Part shown: one piece after another, positions 1-9,216 of the stretch
Layout: each line of letters opens with the position of its first letter
Numbering within the stretch: the first letter of the stretch is position 1
Assembly (NCBI RefSeq): GCF_001675285.1
Contig: NZ_LSGQ01000007.1
Span: 1-64,000, forward strand
Direction: 5' to 3'
Origin: Elizabethkingia miricola
GTDB lineage: Bacteria > Bacteroidota > Bacteroidia > Flavobacteriales > Weeksellaceae
DNA length: 64,000 nucleotides
Made by a program: the position numbers and the translations under genes
The notes under the pieces: model-generated
What the model saw: the letters and a program-made list of their open reading frames with translations, nothing else
What the model was told of the DNA's origin: nothing
Database searches by the model: none

Positions 1-25
1 TATACCTAACTACTAACCAATGAGA

Positions 26-106
26 AAGGTTATAATGGTTATGTAAGTTATGCAGGTTATAAGAGTTACGGATGTGATAAAGTTATAATGGCTACAGAGG
101 TTATAA
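26..106. repeat. Degenerate GGTTATAA short tandem array
   Basis: Variants of GGTTATAA (GGTTATAATGG, GGTTATG, AGTTATG, GGTTATAAG, AGTTATAATGG, GGTTATAAGG) recur every 9-15 bases. Read in frame 1 they would give Gly-Tyr/Ser-Tyr repeats, but a stop at 7-9, a stop at 127-129 and the absence of a start argue against a gene. The copy at 26-34 (AAGGTTATA) is perfectly complementary to 142-150 (TATAACCTT), so the region could also fold. I read it as a decayed minisatellite or structured noncoding stretch. Confidence 0.45.
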
Positions 107-220
107 GGCTTAGAGAGGAAAGTCCGTAAAGCTCTTAAGTCTATAACCTTGTGAACTTAATTATTCATTATTTTACCGAAGACACAATGACTACTTAAGC
201 TATTTACCGAAAAGCTATAA

Positions 221-242
221 AATTTATAAGAGCTTATAAATT
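221..242. repeat. Perfect 10-bp palindrome with 2-nt centre
   Basis: AATTTATAAG at 221-230 is followed by AG and then its exact complement CTTATAAATT at 233-242. It lies directly against the terminator hairpin that follows, so the two form tandem hairpins. Its role is unknown. Confidence 0.6.
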
Positions 243-271
243 AAATCCATCCTTTAAAGGATGGATTTTTT
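243..271 (+). terminator. Rho-independent terminator of an off-window or noncoding transcript
   Basis: Arms AAATCCATCC (243-252) and GGATGGATTT (259-268) are perfectly paired around TTTAAA and end in a T run. No coding region lies between position 1 and here, so it must end a transcript entering from the left or a noncoding RNA in 1-240. Confidence 0.8.
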
Positions 272-566
272 GTTTTATCACTATGTGTGTAATATTTTGG
301 TAATTAAGCATTTATGGATTGTTTTATAAGAATTAAAAGCCTTGTAAATAACTGATAACTGGTGAATAATTTTTATAGGACTTACTTTGTTCATCTTAAT
401 AAATATTACTTTTATTTTATTTATTGTTATAGATAAAAAATCTGATAAAGCTATAAATACTTGTATATATAGTTAGTCTAAGTTCATTTTACTATTATAA
501 TACCATAACTTTTCCTTTTTTTAACTAAAAATTAATAAATGTTAATATTTTATTAATTTTTTTTTA

Positions 567-574
567 TATGTTTG
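567..574 (+). promoter_or_regulatory. Bacteroidota -7 element for the first susC
   Basis: TATGTTTG matches TAnnTTTG and lies 24 bases before the susC ATG. I see no TTG -33 box at the usual spacing. The rest of 272-566 is AT-rich and I see no gene or clear repeat in it. Confidence 0.45.
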
Positions 575-598
575 CCTGAATTAAAATGACTATATGAT

Positions 599-3514
599 AT
601 GAAAAAGGTTGTAATTAAACTTGGGCTATTACAAATGCCTTTGCTTCTGGCATCGGTAATGAGTTATGCACAAAAGAAAGATTCTCTTAAAACTTCAAGT
701 ATTGACGAAGTTGTAGTTACTGCTTATGGTATTAAAAAAGAGAAAAAGGCTTTAGGGTATGTTTACCAGGACATCAAAGGTAGCGATATTGTTGAAGCCA
801 GAGAAGTAAATGTTACAGATGCGATGGTAGGTAAAGTAAGTGGTCTTCAGTTAGTGAAGTCTTCTACAGGACCTTCTGGTTCATCTAAAATCATTTTGAG
901 AGGGTTTAACTCTCTTACAAATGATAACCAACCACTTATTGTAGTGGATGGTGTGCCAATGTCCAATTTTGCAGGTTCAAAGAACAATGACTTTTGGAAT
1001 GCAGAACCAGATATGGGAAATGGATTGAGTGACCTAAACTCTGAGGATATTGAGAATATTACGGTACTAAAAGGTGGTGCAGCTTCAGCATTGTATGGTT
1101 CTCGTGCAGGTAATGGGGTCATTATGATTACAACCAAAAAAGGTAAGAGAAATAAAGGTGCGGGAATAACTTATTCTAATACATTAAGTATTGAAACGAT
1201 GTTTGTCTATCCTAAAGTTCAACGTGATTTTTCGCAAGGAAATGATGGTAAATATGTAGCTGATTCAGGATTGAGTTGGGGTGAGAAGATTACAGGACAA
1301 ACGATTGTAAATTGGGAAGGTAAACAAGAAACGTTGAAGTCCTATGATAATCTGAATGCATTCTTCAAACCCGGGATGACCGAAACTAACTCTATAACCT
1401 TTCAACAAGCGGTTGGAGATAATACAAGTATTTATTCTTCTCTTAGCTATCTTAATAGCTCGGCGATGATACCAAATTCCAAATACAATCGTTTGAATTT
1501 TATGTCAAGGGTCTCTACAAAATTTGGAGAAAATAAAAAATGGTCAAGTGATATCAAAATTCAGTATATGAATACTGTAGGAGAGAACAGACCAACTGGA
1601 GGACATGATAGTGGATATTATGGTGGCGTTTTAAGTCTTCCAACAACAATTGACCTTGGCAGTTTTAAAGAAGGTATGGATGTATTGGGCGCTAAAGCGA
1701 GATGGTATGTACCTAATACAGGTGCTAATCCGTATTGGTCGGTTTATAACCAACTAAATAAAGATGCCAGAAATAGATTCATGATTAATGCCAGTTTGAA
1801 ATATGAATTTACAGACTGGATGAATGCAGAGGTAAAAGTAGGTTCTGATTTCTATAATACCAAGACTGAAGGAAAGACATATAGTGGTGGTCCAAGAGAT
1901 AACTTCTATTCAACCGGACAGGATAAGTTTATGGAAAATAACTATATCGCCAGTCTTAATTTTAAAAAAGATAATCTATTTGGAAAATGGAGTGGTGCAT
2001 TCTCAGTCTTCGGACAGATTATGACCAGCAGTTTCAATAGTAACCGTATGTCTGGAAAATTAGATGTTCCTGACTATTTTTCTGTAAAAAACTTCCTTGC
2101 CTATAATGCAGATCGTGTTAATGAAGATATTTCAAAAAAACAGATTAATTCAGTATTTGCAACAATGGATATAGATTATGATGGTTTCTGGTTTATCAAT
2201 GCAACGGCTAGAAATGACTGGTCTTCTACGATGATTAGAGCCAATAGATCTTATTTTTATCCTTCTGTAAGTACCTCTTTGGTCATTACCGATATGTTTA
2301 AAAAACTTTGGGATAATTCAACACCTTTTGGTAAAGTAATTACTTTTGCCAAGATTAGAGGATCTTATGCAATCACAGGTAATTCATTGGATTCTAGACA
2401 GCTGTATAATGCTTATCGAATTGGCCATGATCCGTTAGGAAATCTAAATGCATCTCCTATTAGTAAAACATTATATAATCCATATGTAGTAAGTGAATTG
2501 CTAAAAACTTATGAATTTGGTGCTAACTTTAGATTCTTTAACCGCGTAGATTTGGATATTAACTATTACAATACTCATGCTACCAGACAGTTAATTGATC
2601 TGCCATTGAATGCATTATCTGGATATAAAGATAGAAAGATTAATGCGGGAGATATCCAGAATAAAGGAATAGAAGTAACGCTAGGTGCTGATATTCTTAG
2701 AAAACAGGATTTCAAGTGGAATATGAATGTCAATTTCTCTAAAAACAACAATAAAATTATTGATATAGCTGAAGGTGTTACGGCTTATCCTCTGATCGGT
2801 TTTGATAATTTAGCAGTTACAGCTAATCCGGGACAAAGATATGGAGTTTTGTATGGAACAAGATACAAAAGAGTACAAGATGTAAATAGTCCATTCTATG
2901 GAAAGAAGATCTTAGATGCAAATGGACTTCCTTTAGCGGATGACGGTCAATATGTTTTGGGAGATCAGACGCCGAGAGCACTTTTAGGATTTACCAACAG
3001 ATTTAGTTATAAAAACCTGAGCTTATCATTCCAAATAGACGGAAGATTTGGAGGTCAGTTCTATTCAGGAACGATGAATACTTTAAAGGCAAATGGACTT
3101 GCTCAGGAAACCGTAGTGAACGGTGCTAGAGACAAATTTATAGTGGATGGTGTGGTTGCTGATGGTACCGGATACAAACAGAATACAACAGCAGTAACAC
3201 CTCAAAACTATTGGTATGGTATTTCTACTAAAGGAAATTTAGGTATTAATGAAGAAAATATTTATGATGCAACTAACGTAAGATTAAGAAATGTACAGTT
3301 GACATATAGTCTTCCAAAATCATTATTTAAAGATTTGCCTTTACAGAGTGCAAAAGTTTCATTCTCTGTAAATAATGTTTGGATGATTTACAGCAAGGTG
3401 AAAGGAGTTGATCCTGAGGCATCTTATGCAATAAGTTCAAATGCTACAGGATTCGAATATCTTTCTTTTCCGAGTACAAGAAGTTATGTGTTTAATTTAA
3501 CTCTAGGTTTCTAA
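599..3514 (+). CDS. SusC/RagA family TonB-linked outer membrane transporter
   Basis: This is a TonB-dependent outer membrane channel that, with its SusD partner, should import an oligosaccharide, peptide or other large nutrient. The 971 residues start with a signal peptide ending near MSYAQ (residue 25) and a TonB-box-like EVVVTAYG (37-44). A plug domain follows (about 55-185, with GKVSGLQ and the VVDGVP strand), then a long beta barrel ending in the C-terminal Phe typical of outer membrane proteins. The N-terminal carboxypeptidase-regulatory-like domain found in many SusC proteins is absent: the mature protein goes almost directly into the TonB box and plug. The susD gene follows after 12 bases, so the two are cotranscribed. 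No hydrolase or sensor lies nearby, so the substrate cannot be inferred. Confidence 0.95.
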   Translation: MKKVVIKLGLLQMPLLLASVMSYAQKKDSLKTSSIDEVVVTAYGIKKEKKALGYVYQDIKGSDIVEAREVNVTDAMVGKVSGLQLVKSSTGPSGSSKIILRGFNSLTNDNQPLIVVDGVPMSNFAGSKNNDFWNAEPDMGNGLSDLNSEDIENITVLKGGAASALYGSRAGNGVIMITTKKGKRNKGAGITYSNTLSIETMFVYPKVQRDFSQGNDGKYVADSGLSWGEKITGQTIVNWEGKQETLKSYDNLNAFFKPGMTETNSITFQQAVGDNTSIYSSLSYLNSSAMIPNSKYNRLNFMSRVSTKFGENKKWSSDIKIQYMNTVGENRPTGGHDSGYYGGVLSLPTTIDLGSFKEGMDVLGAKARWYVPNTGANPYWSVYNQLNKDARNRFMINASLKYEFTDWMNAEVKVGSDFYNTKTEGKTYSGGPRDNFYSTGQDKFMENNYIASLNFKKDNLFGKWSGAFSVFGQIMTSSFNSNRMSGKLDVPDYFSVKNFLAYNADRVNEDISKKQINSVFATMDIDYDGFWFINATARNDWSSTMIRANRSYFYPSVSTSLVITDMFKKLWDNSTPFGKVITFAKIRGSYAITGNSLDSRQLYNAYRIGHDPLGNLNASPISKTLYNPYVVSELLKTYEFGANFRFFNRVDLDINYYNTHATRQLIDLPLNALSGYKDRKINAGDIQNKGIEVTLGADILRKQDFKWNMNVNFSKNNNKIIDIAEGVTAYPLIGFDNLAVTANPGQRYGVLYGTRYKRVQDVNSPFYGKKILDANGLPLADDGQYVLGDQTPRALLGFTNRFSYKNLSLSFQIDGRFGGQFYSGTMNTLKANGLAQETVVNGARDKFIVDGVVADGTGYKQNTTAVTPQNYWYGISTKGNLGINEENIYDATNVRLRNVQLTYSLPKSLFKDLPLQSAKVSFSVNNVWMIYSKVKGVDPEASYAISSNATGFEYLSFPSTRSYVFNLTLGF

Positions 3515-3526
3515 AAAATTAAAAAA

Positions 3527-5434
3527 ATGAAAAAGAATACAATTAAAATACTTTTATGTTCTGTTGCAATAGGCTTTTTTGTGTCGAGTTGTAACGATTT
3601 TGAAGACATCAATAAAGATCCTAATGCTGCAACCTCTGAACAGGTAATGCCGGAATATTTTCTGAATAATGCACTGGTTAATGCTCAAATGAATCCAGAT
3701 ACGGCCGAAAGAGCTTTTGTACTTTACTGGAAAACAGCAGGGAGACAACAATACACAACGGGTATTGCAGGAGGAACCTACAGTGATGACTGGACTACGA
3801 ATTACTGGAATGATCTTTCAAGCTGGTTGCAAAGTGCTACATTGGCAATCACCGTAGGAGGAGAGAAAAAAGCGAATGGTACGGCTACTAATTATAATGA
3901 TAATGTTATCCAGGTTTCAAGAATTTGGAGAGCTTATTTAATGAGCGAACTAACAGATAATTTTGGCTCAGCTCCTATAGATGCATTTAAGGGTGTCAAT
4001 CCGGAATTCAATTCTCAAAAAGATGTCTATTATTTTATGCTGGCAGAGCTGAAAGATGCAGCAGCTAAAATAAATCCATCTATTACAGGAATGACGGATA
4101 AGACAAAGAATGTTGATATTGTTTACGGGATGGATTGGAATAAGTGGATAAAATATGCCAACTCCATGAGAATGAGATTAGCTATGCGTCTGTCAGAAGT
4201 AGATGCAGCTAAAGCAAAATCTGAATTTGAAGATGCTGCGAAAGACAGCAGATTTATTGCGACTTCTGCTGATAACCTTGCTGTAGCTGAAAAAGATGGT
4301 TGGGACGGACTAACGGGAGTAATGTCCAGATCTTGGAATGCTCAGATTATGTCTGAAACTTTGAACAACCTTATGTTAGGACTTGGGGGTGTGAAATCTC
4401 AGGATCAGTTACCTTCCTATTTACATGCATCTGTTAAAGCAGATAACTATATTGGATTGTCTTTCCCGGATTCTTTCCCTACAAAAACAAATGACCCATC
4501 TGTTGGATATTATTTAGATGGGTTACCAAATAAGATTGACCCGCGTGCTTATAAAAACTTCTATATTCCTGGAGATAAGCAAAGTGCAGAATTTGAACCT
4601 TGGTTTGAAACTTCAGATGATAATATGAAGAGAACTATGACTTATGCTGATGGTTCTACAGTTACATTAGATACTAAATATACATGGAGTACTTATCCTA
4701 TTGGTGACTGGGGAGCTGCTTTATCCCGAAATGGAGCAAGAGGAAATGCTTCTTTTACGCCAGCTATAGCTAAACAGTATAGACATAGCACAAGTAAAAG
4801 AGTATTTTTTGGAAGCTGGGAAACTTATTTCCTGCTTGCAGAAGCTGCACTTAGAGGATGGTCTGTACCTATGGGTGACCAAGTAGCTTATGAAAGAGGT
4901 GTGAAAGAAAGTTTTGATTATAACAATGTTGGTCAGTTTTATGCTAGCTATATTAGCTCTACAGAATACAGCAGAGTTGGGACATCTGTAAGTTATTCAC
5001 ATACTACCGAGCCAGGAGCTACTCATACAATGGGGTATAAAGATGGAAAAACAGGAATTGCCGGTACAGCACAGATTAAGTATCCATCAAATACTATTTA
5101 TAAAGGTGGTAGTGTAAATAATGATAAATTGACTAAGATTATTACTCAGAAATTCATTGCAAATACACCTTGGTTACCATTAGAAATATGGAATGATCAA
5201 AGAAGATTAGGTTTACCATTCTTTGAAAACCCTGCAGTAGAAAATCCGTTACCAAACTTACCGAATCTTAATTCATCTAATTACATGACTAACTCTGTGA
5301 AGAATTTCCCGCAGAGACTACCTTATCCAAGTGGATTTAGAAATAGTGATCCTAAAGGTTATGGACAAGCTGTTAGTTTGTTAGGAGGAGCAGACGCCGT
5401 ATTAACACCATTATGGTGGGCTAAAAAACAGTAA
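3527..5434 (+). CDS. SusD/RagB family surface lipoprotein
   Basis: This is the surface substrate-binding lid that pairs with the SusC channel just upstream. The N-terminus is a lipoprotein signal with Cys22 in VSSC, followed by NDFEDINKDPN, a start typical of SusD-like proteins of the SusD-like_2 group. At 635 residues it is longer than most SusD proteins (about 480-550). The helical core is recognisable from stretches such as RIWRAYLMSELTDNFG and WETYFLLAEAALRG. It ends at a terminator, which separates this pair from the small lipoprotein gene. Ligand unknown. Confidence 0.9.
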   Translation: MKKNTIKILLCSVAIGFFVSSCNDFEDINKDPNAATSEQVMPEYFLNNALVNAQMNPDTAERAFVLYWKTAGRQQYTTGIAGGTYSDDWTTNYWNDLSSWLQSATLAITVGGEKKANGTATNYNDNVIQVSRIWRAYLMSELTDNFGSAPIDAFKGVNPEFNSQKDVYYFMLAELKDAAAKINPSITGMTDKTKNVDIVYGMDWNKWIKYANSMRMRLAMRLSEVDAAKAKSEFEDAAKDSRFIATSADNLAVAEKDGWDGLTGVMSRSWNAQIMSETLNNLMLGLGGVKSQDQLPSYLHASVKADNYIGLSFPDSFPTKTNDPSVGYYLDGLPNKIDPRAYKNFYIPGDKQSAEFEPWFETSDDNMKRTMTYADGSTVTLDTKYTWSTYPIGDWGAALSRNGARGNASFTPAIAKQYRHSTSKRVFFGSWETYFLLAEAALRGWSVPMGDQVAYERGVKESFDYNNVGQFYASYISSTEYSRVGTSVSYSHTTEPGATHTMGYKDGKTGIAGTAQIKYPSNTIYKGGSVNNDKLTKIITQKFIANTPWLPLEIWNDQRRLGLPFFENPAVENPLPNLPNLNSSNYMTNSVKNFPQRLPYPSGFRNSDPKGYGQAVSLLGGADAVLTPLWWAKKQ

Positions 5435-5456
5435 TTTTAATATTACTAAAAAATAT

Positions 5457-5493
5457 ACAAGGCTGTTTATTATTAAGCAGCCTTTTGTTTTTT
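5457..5493 (+). terminator. Terminator after the first susCD pair
   Basis: AAGGCTG (5459-5465) pairs with CAGCCTT (5478-5484), and a T-rich run follows. It closes the susCD transcript. Confidence 0.75.
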
Positions 5494-5554
5494 ATACTGT
5501 TTTAATTATGGCACACTACTTGTTTATTCACATCCAATTCTAAACATATTAAAT

Positions 5555-6121
5555 ATGAAAACTTATATCTCGGCTCTACTTTTAGCAGGAGCAACTTTAA
5601 CGGCTGTTTCTTGCGACAGGAATAATGATACGCAAGTTGTAAACGATCAGGATACAATTGCTTTGGTAACTGAGACAACTGTTTCTTTTTCTAAAGGAAA
5701 TGGATATCAGGTATCTGTTCCATTTCAGAAAAATATCCCGACAGGGGATAATGTATTTATTTACAGACTGGAAAATGTTTCAAACGGACAAAATGTTTGG
5801 CAGTTAATCCCAAGAACATATTATGCATTCAGTGCAGATGGAACAACCAGCAGACAAATTGATTTTGATTTCAATTTCCGTGTAAGTGGAGTAACATTCT
5901 TTGCCGGAGGTACTTTTAATAAGGATAATCCTGAAAGTTATGTAGCTCCTGTTTTACAAAATCAGAGATTCAGAGCTGTTATTGTACCAGGTAATATGTC
6001 TGCATCCGCACAAGCAAGTACTAAAGGAAATATTGGGACTTCACCTGTGAATTATCAAGACTATAATGCAGTAGTTAAATACTATAATATTAAAGAATCA
6101 GATATTCAGATCTTGAAATAG
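5555..6121 (+). CDS. Small lipoprotein of unknown function
   Basis: I do not recognise this 188-residue protein. It has a lipoprotein signal with Cys20 in AVSC, followed by an Asn/Asp-rich linker. The remainder is beta-rich (VSFSKGNGYQVSVPF, RQIDFDFNFRVSG, FFAGGTF) and has no catalytic motif that I can see. It lies 120 bases downstream of susD beyond a terminator, so it is probably transcribed separately, although it may be functionally tied to the transporter as an accessory surface lipoprotein. A strong bidirectional terminator follows. Confidence 0.75.
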   Translation: MKTYISALLLAGATLTAVSCDRNNDTQVVNDQDTIALVTETTVSFSKGNGYQVSVPFQKNIPTGDNVFIYRLENVSNGQNVWQLIPRTYYAFSADGTTSRQIDFDFNFRVSGVTFFAGGTFNKDNPESYVAPVLQNQRFRAVIVPGNMSASAQASTKGNIGTSPVNYQDYNAVVKYYNIKESDIQILK

Positions 6122-6153
6122 AAATCTGTGATATAGGATAAAGAAAAGAAATA

Positions 6154-6180
6154 AAAAGGCTCCCAATTTGGGAGCCTTTT
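6154..6180. terminator. Bidirectional terminator between convergent genes
   Basis: GGCTCCC (6158-6164) and GGGAGCC (6170-6176) pair around AATTT, with A and T tracts on either side. It serves the lipoprotein gene on the plus strand and the peptidase gene on the minus strand. Confidence 0.85.
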
Positions 6181-6186
6181 CTTATT

Positions 6187-8346
6187 TTATTTTAATCCTC
6201 TGCCTTCTAGTAGAGGATCTATAGTTGGAGCTTTTTCATTAAACTCCTTGAAAGTTTTATTAAGATCAACACTGTTACCTACGGAAAGAATATATTTTCG
6301 GAAACGGTCTCCATTTTCACGGGTTAATCCACCATGTTTTTCAATCCAGTCATATGCATTGAAGTCTAACATTTCCGACCACATATACGCATAGTAACCT
6401 GATGCATATCCATTACTCCAAATGTGTAAAAAGTATGGAGAGTGATATCTCGTAGGAACCTCATTTACTAACAAACCATATTTTTTTAATGCCTCAGTTT
6501 CAAAATCATTTGCAGGCTTCAACTGGCTTTCAGATGTAATGCTATGCCAAGCCATATCTAATGTTGCAGCTGCTAATAATTCAGTTACAGCATAACCTTC
6601 GTTAAAGGTTTTAGATTTCTTTAGTTTGTCTACTAATTCCTGTGGGATAGGCTGTTTAGTCTGATAATGAACTGCATAATTTTTTAATACCGATGGTTCT
6701 AAAGCCCAGTGTTCGTTAATCTGAGAAGGAAATTCTACAAAGTCACGAGGTACATTGGTCCCGGATAGTGTTGTATATTTTTGATCAGCAAACATACCAT
6801 GAATACTGTGCCCAAATTCGTGGAACATAGTTGTTACATCGTCATAGCTGATAAGTGAAGATTTTCCTGGAGCAGGTTTTTGGTAATTGAATACATTAAC
6901 AATAACCGGTTTTTGTCCCAGTACATGAGACTGTTCCACAAAATTGCTCATCCATGCTCCTCCGTTTTTGTTATCACGCGTATAGAAATCCAAATAATAG
7001 ATTGCAATAGATTTTCCGTCTCTGTCAAAGACTTCATAAGCTACAACATCCGGATGGTATACAGGAAGATCTTTTCTTTCTTTAAATTTTAATCCGTAAA
7101 GTTTTTCTGCTGCATAGAAAACTCCTTTTTCTAATACAGTAGTTACCTCAAAATACGGTTTGATCTGATTTTCATCCAAGTCGTATTTTGCTTTTCTTAC
7201 CTGCTCAGCATAGAAATTCCAGTCCCAAGGTTCTAATTTGAACCCTCCGTTTTGTTTATCAATCAGTTGTTGTATCTCAGAAGCTTCTTCTTTTGCTTTT
7301 TTTACAGCAGGAGCTGCTAATTTTGCTAACAGATCCATTGCAGCTTCCGGCGTTTTAGCCATCTGATCCTGTAATGCCCACTCTGAGAAGCTTTTTTTGC
7401 CTAATAATTGTGCTTTTTTAAGTCTTAAGGCTGCAATTTTTTCTAAGGTAGCTCTTGTATCATTTTCATCACCTTTTTCTGCTCTTGTCCAGGCAGCTTT
7501 AAACAATTTTTCTCTTGTAGCTCTGTTTTTCAGATTTTGTAATAAAGGTTGCTGAGTAGTGTTTTGTAATGCTAAAAGATATTTTCTGTCCTGACCTGCA
7601 TTTTTAGCATCCTGAGCTGCTGCTGCAATTTCATCCTGGGAAAGACCATCCAGTTCTTTAACATCGGATACAATAAGAGCACCTGCTTTTCTTGCTGCTA
7701 AAAGCTTATTGTTAAAAGCAGAAGAAAGTGTTGCTAGTTGTCCGTTGATTTGTTTTAGTTCTTGCTTTTTGGCATCAGAAAGATTAGCCCCGGCAATTTC
7801 AAATTTTTGTTCATATACTTCTACCAAACGTAGGCTTTCAGGATCCAGATTCAGACTGTTACGCTGATCATATACTTTTTTTACTCTGTTATAAAGCTTG
7901 GTGTTCAAGTAAATTTTATCGGCGTGTGCTGCAAATATCGGAGCGTACTCTTCATCTAATTTTTGTAGAGTAGGGTTAGTGTTGGCACTATTAAGATTAG
8001 AGAATACCAATATAGCTCTTGCGTAATCACGTCCACTGGTTTCTAAAGCCAGTATTGTATTTTTAAAAGTTGGAGCTTCACTGTTATTAGCAATGGCATC
8101 AATTTCTTTTAATTGTTCCTTAATACCATAATCGAATGCCGGCTTGAAATTTTCGTCTTTAATTTTATCAAATTCAGGCGCCTGATATTGTAAAGTACTC
8201 TTATGAAGCAAAGGATTCTGAGACGAAACAGAATTGTTAGTAACTTTGGATGTATTATGGCTTTGGTTCATTATTTTTTGTTGTTTAGATTGTCCTGTAG
8301 CAAATAATCCCAAAGAAATTAATGCTAAAGATGTAACTTTTCTCAT
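6187..8346 (-). CDS. dcp: M3 family zinc metallopeptidase (Dcp-like peptidyl-dipeptidase)
   Basis: This is a thimet-oligopeptidase-family zinc peptidase, probably a peptidyl-dipeptidase that trims dipeptides from peptide C-termini. The zinc motif is H509-E-F-G-H513 within TMFHEFGHSIHGMF, and the length of 719 residues fits the Dcp branch. An N-terminal signal sequence (LALISLGLFATGQ) indicates export, so it probably works on peptides in the periplasm or outside the cell. It is a single gene transcribed away from the head GIN gene and ends at the shared bidirectional terminator. The exact subfamily (Dcp rather than OpdA) rests on length and export and is moderately sure. Confidence 0.93.
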   Translation of the reverse strand: MRKVTSLALISLGLFATGQSKQQKIMNQSHNTSKVTNNSVSSQNPLLHKSTLQYQAPEFDKIKDENFKPAFDYGIKEQLKEIDAIANNSEAPTFKNTILALETSGRDYARAILVFSNLNSANTNPTLQKLDEEYAPIFAAHADKIYLNTKLYNRVKKVYDQRNSLNLDPESLRLVEVYEQKFEIAGANLSDAKKQELKQINGQLATLSSAFNNKLLAARKAGALIVSDVKELDGLSQDEIAAAAQDAKNAGQDRKYLLALQNTTQQPLLQNLKNRATREKLFKAAWTRAEKGDENDTRATLEKIAALRLKKAQLLGKKSFSEWALQDQMAKTPEAAMDLLAKLAAPAVKKAKEEASEIQQLIDKQNGGFKLEPWDWNFYAEQVRKAKYDLDENQIKPYFEVTTVLEKGVFYAAEKLYGLKFKERKDLPVYHPDVVAYEVFDRDGKSIAIYYLDFYTRDNKNGGAWMSNFVEQSHVLGQKPVIVNVFNYQKPAPGKSSLISYDDVTTMFHEFGHSIHGMFADQKYTTLSGTNVPRDFVEFPSQINEHWALEPSVLKNYAVHYQTKQPIPQELVDKLKKSKTFNEGYAVTELLAAATLDMAWHSITSESQLKPANDFETEALKKYGLLVNEVPTRYHSPYFLHIWSNGYASGYYAYMWSEMLDFNAYDWIEKHGGLTRENGDRFRKYILSVGNSVDLNKTFKEFNEKAPTIDPLLEGRGLK

Positions 8347-8415
8347 AGTTCGGTTGTCTAATTATATATGTAGCGAAAGTTACGTATTTTTTAAGTTAAC
8401 CTAAATCTGTATGAT

Positions 8416-9216
8416 ATGAAAAAATTAAGTATTCTGGCAATTGCCTTAGTTGTGTTCCAATCCTGTATTAAAGTGAAATCAGGGGAGGGTGCTGTAATAA
8501 GTTTTACTGATGTAAAAGGAACAGGTCCTGTTACAGATAAAACCTATTCCGGGGATTTTAATTCTATAGAAGTAAGCTCCGGACTGGATGCTGAGGTTAT
8601 AAAATCAGGAACAGAAAAAGTAGTTATTTCTGCACCGTCAGACCTTCAGGATTTGATATTGGTAGAAAATAACGGTGGAGATTTACACATACATTATAAA
8701 AGTGGTTTCAGGATTAATTTGTCTACCAAAAATGTGAAAGTTAAGATTTTCGCTAAAGATTTTAGCAGTATCAAAGCCAATTCTTCTGCAGATGTTATTG
8801 TCAAAGATAAATTTACTCAGGATAAGATGACTATTTCTACAACCAGTAGCGGTAGTCTGGAAGGAGATTTTGAAGCAAATAGTATGGATATTAAATCCAA
8901 CAGCAGTGGTTCTTATAAAGGAACTATCTGGGCTGTAAATGCAACACTTGGAGCATCTTCTTCCGGTGATATTATTGTAAAAGGGAAAGTAAAAGATTTT
9001 AGTGCAAGTGCATCTTCATCTGCAACAATTAATGCAAAAGATGTTCAGGCAGAGAAAGCTCGTGTAGAAGCATCCAGCTCAGGTGACGTTTTGGTTTCAG
9101 TGACTAAAGAAGCTAATGCCAGTGCCTCTTCCAGTGGAGATGTAGTTATCTATAGAAATGGGAACCCATCTATTAGCAAAAATGAGAGCAGCAGCGGAAG
9201 TGTAACAATCCGCTAA
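8416..9216 (+). CDS. Head GIN domain lipoprotein (DUF2807)
   Basis: This 266-residue surface or periplasmic lipoprotein has Cys17 in FQSC, followed by a DUF2807 (head GIN) beta-helix domain. Repeating rungs are easy to see: NSSADVIVK, TSSGSLEGD, NSSGSYKGT, ASSSGDIIVKG, ASSSATINA, ASSSGDVLVS, ASSSGDVVIY and ESSSGSVTIR, spaced roughly 16-20 residues. Such proteins are widespread in Bacteroidota and their function is not established; some databases call them putative adhesins. The stop codon overlaps the stop of the convergent antiporter gene by three bases (TAA at 9214-9216 against TAG at 9215-9213), with no terminator between them. Confidence 0.85.
   Translation: MKKLSILAIALVVFQSCIKVKSGEGAVISFTDVKGTGPVTDKTYSGDFNSIEVSSGLDAEVIKSGTEKVVISAPSDLQDLILVENNGGDLHIHYKSGFRINLSTKNVKVKIFAKDFSSIKANSSADVIVKDKFTQDKMTISTTSSGSLEGDFEANSMDIKSNSSGSYKGTIWAVNATLGASSSGDIIVKGKVKDFSASASSSATINAKDVQAEKARVEASSSGDVLVSVTKEANASASSSGDVVIYRNGNPSISKNESSSGSVTIR

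Noticed and set aside
115-126. GAGGAAAGTCCG, identical to a conserved core motif of RNase P RNA
   Set aside because: No P1 helix or other RNase P elements surround it, and the true rnpB is at 43001-43305. A chance match in a repeat-rich stretch.
847-1137. Antisense open frame within the first susC
   Set aside because: No promoter, no recognisable protein; the sense frame is a clear SusC plug.
8790-9210. Repetitive AGCAGTGGT-type codons suggesting a DNA repeat
   Set aside because: They encode the regular SSSG rungs of the head GIN beta-helix; the repetition is at protein level.
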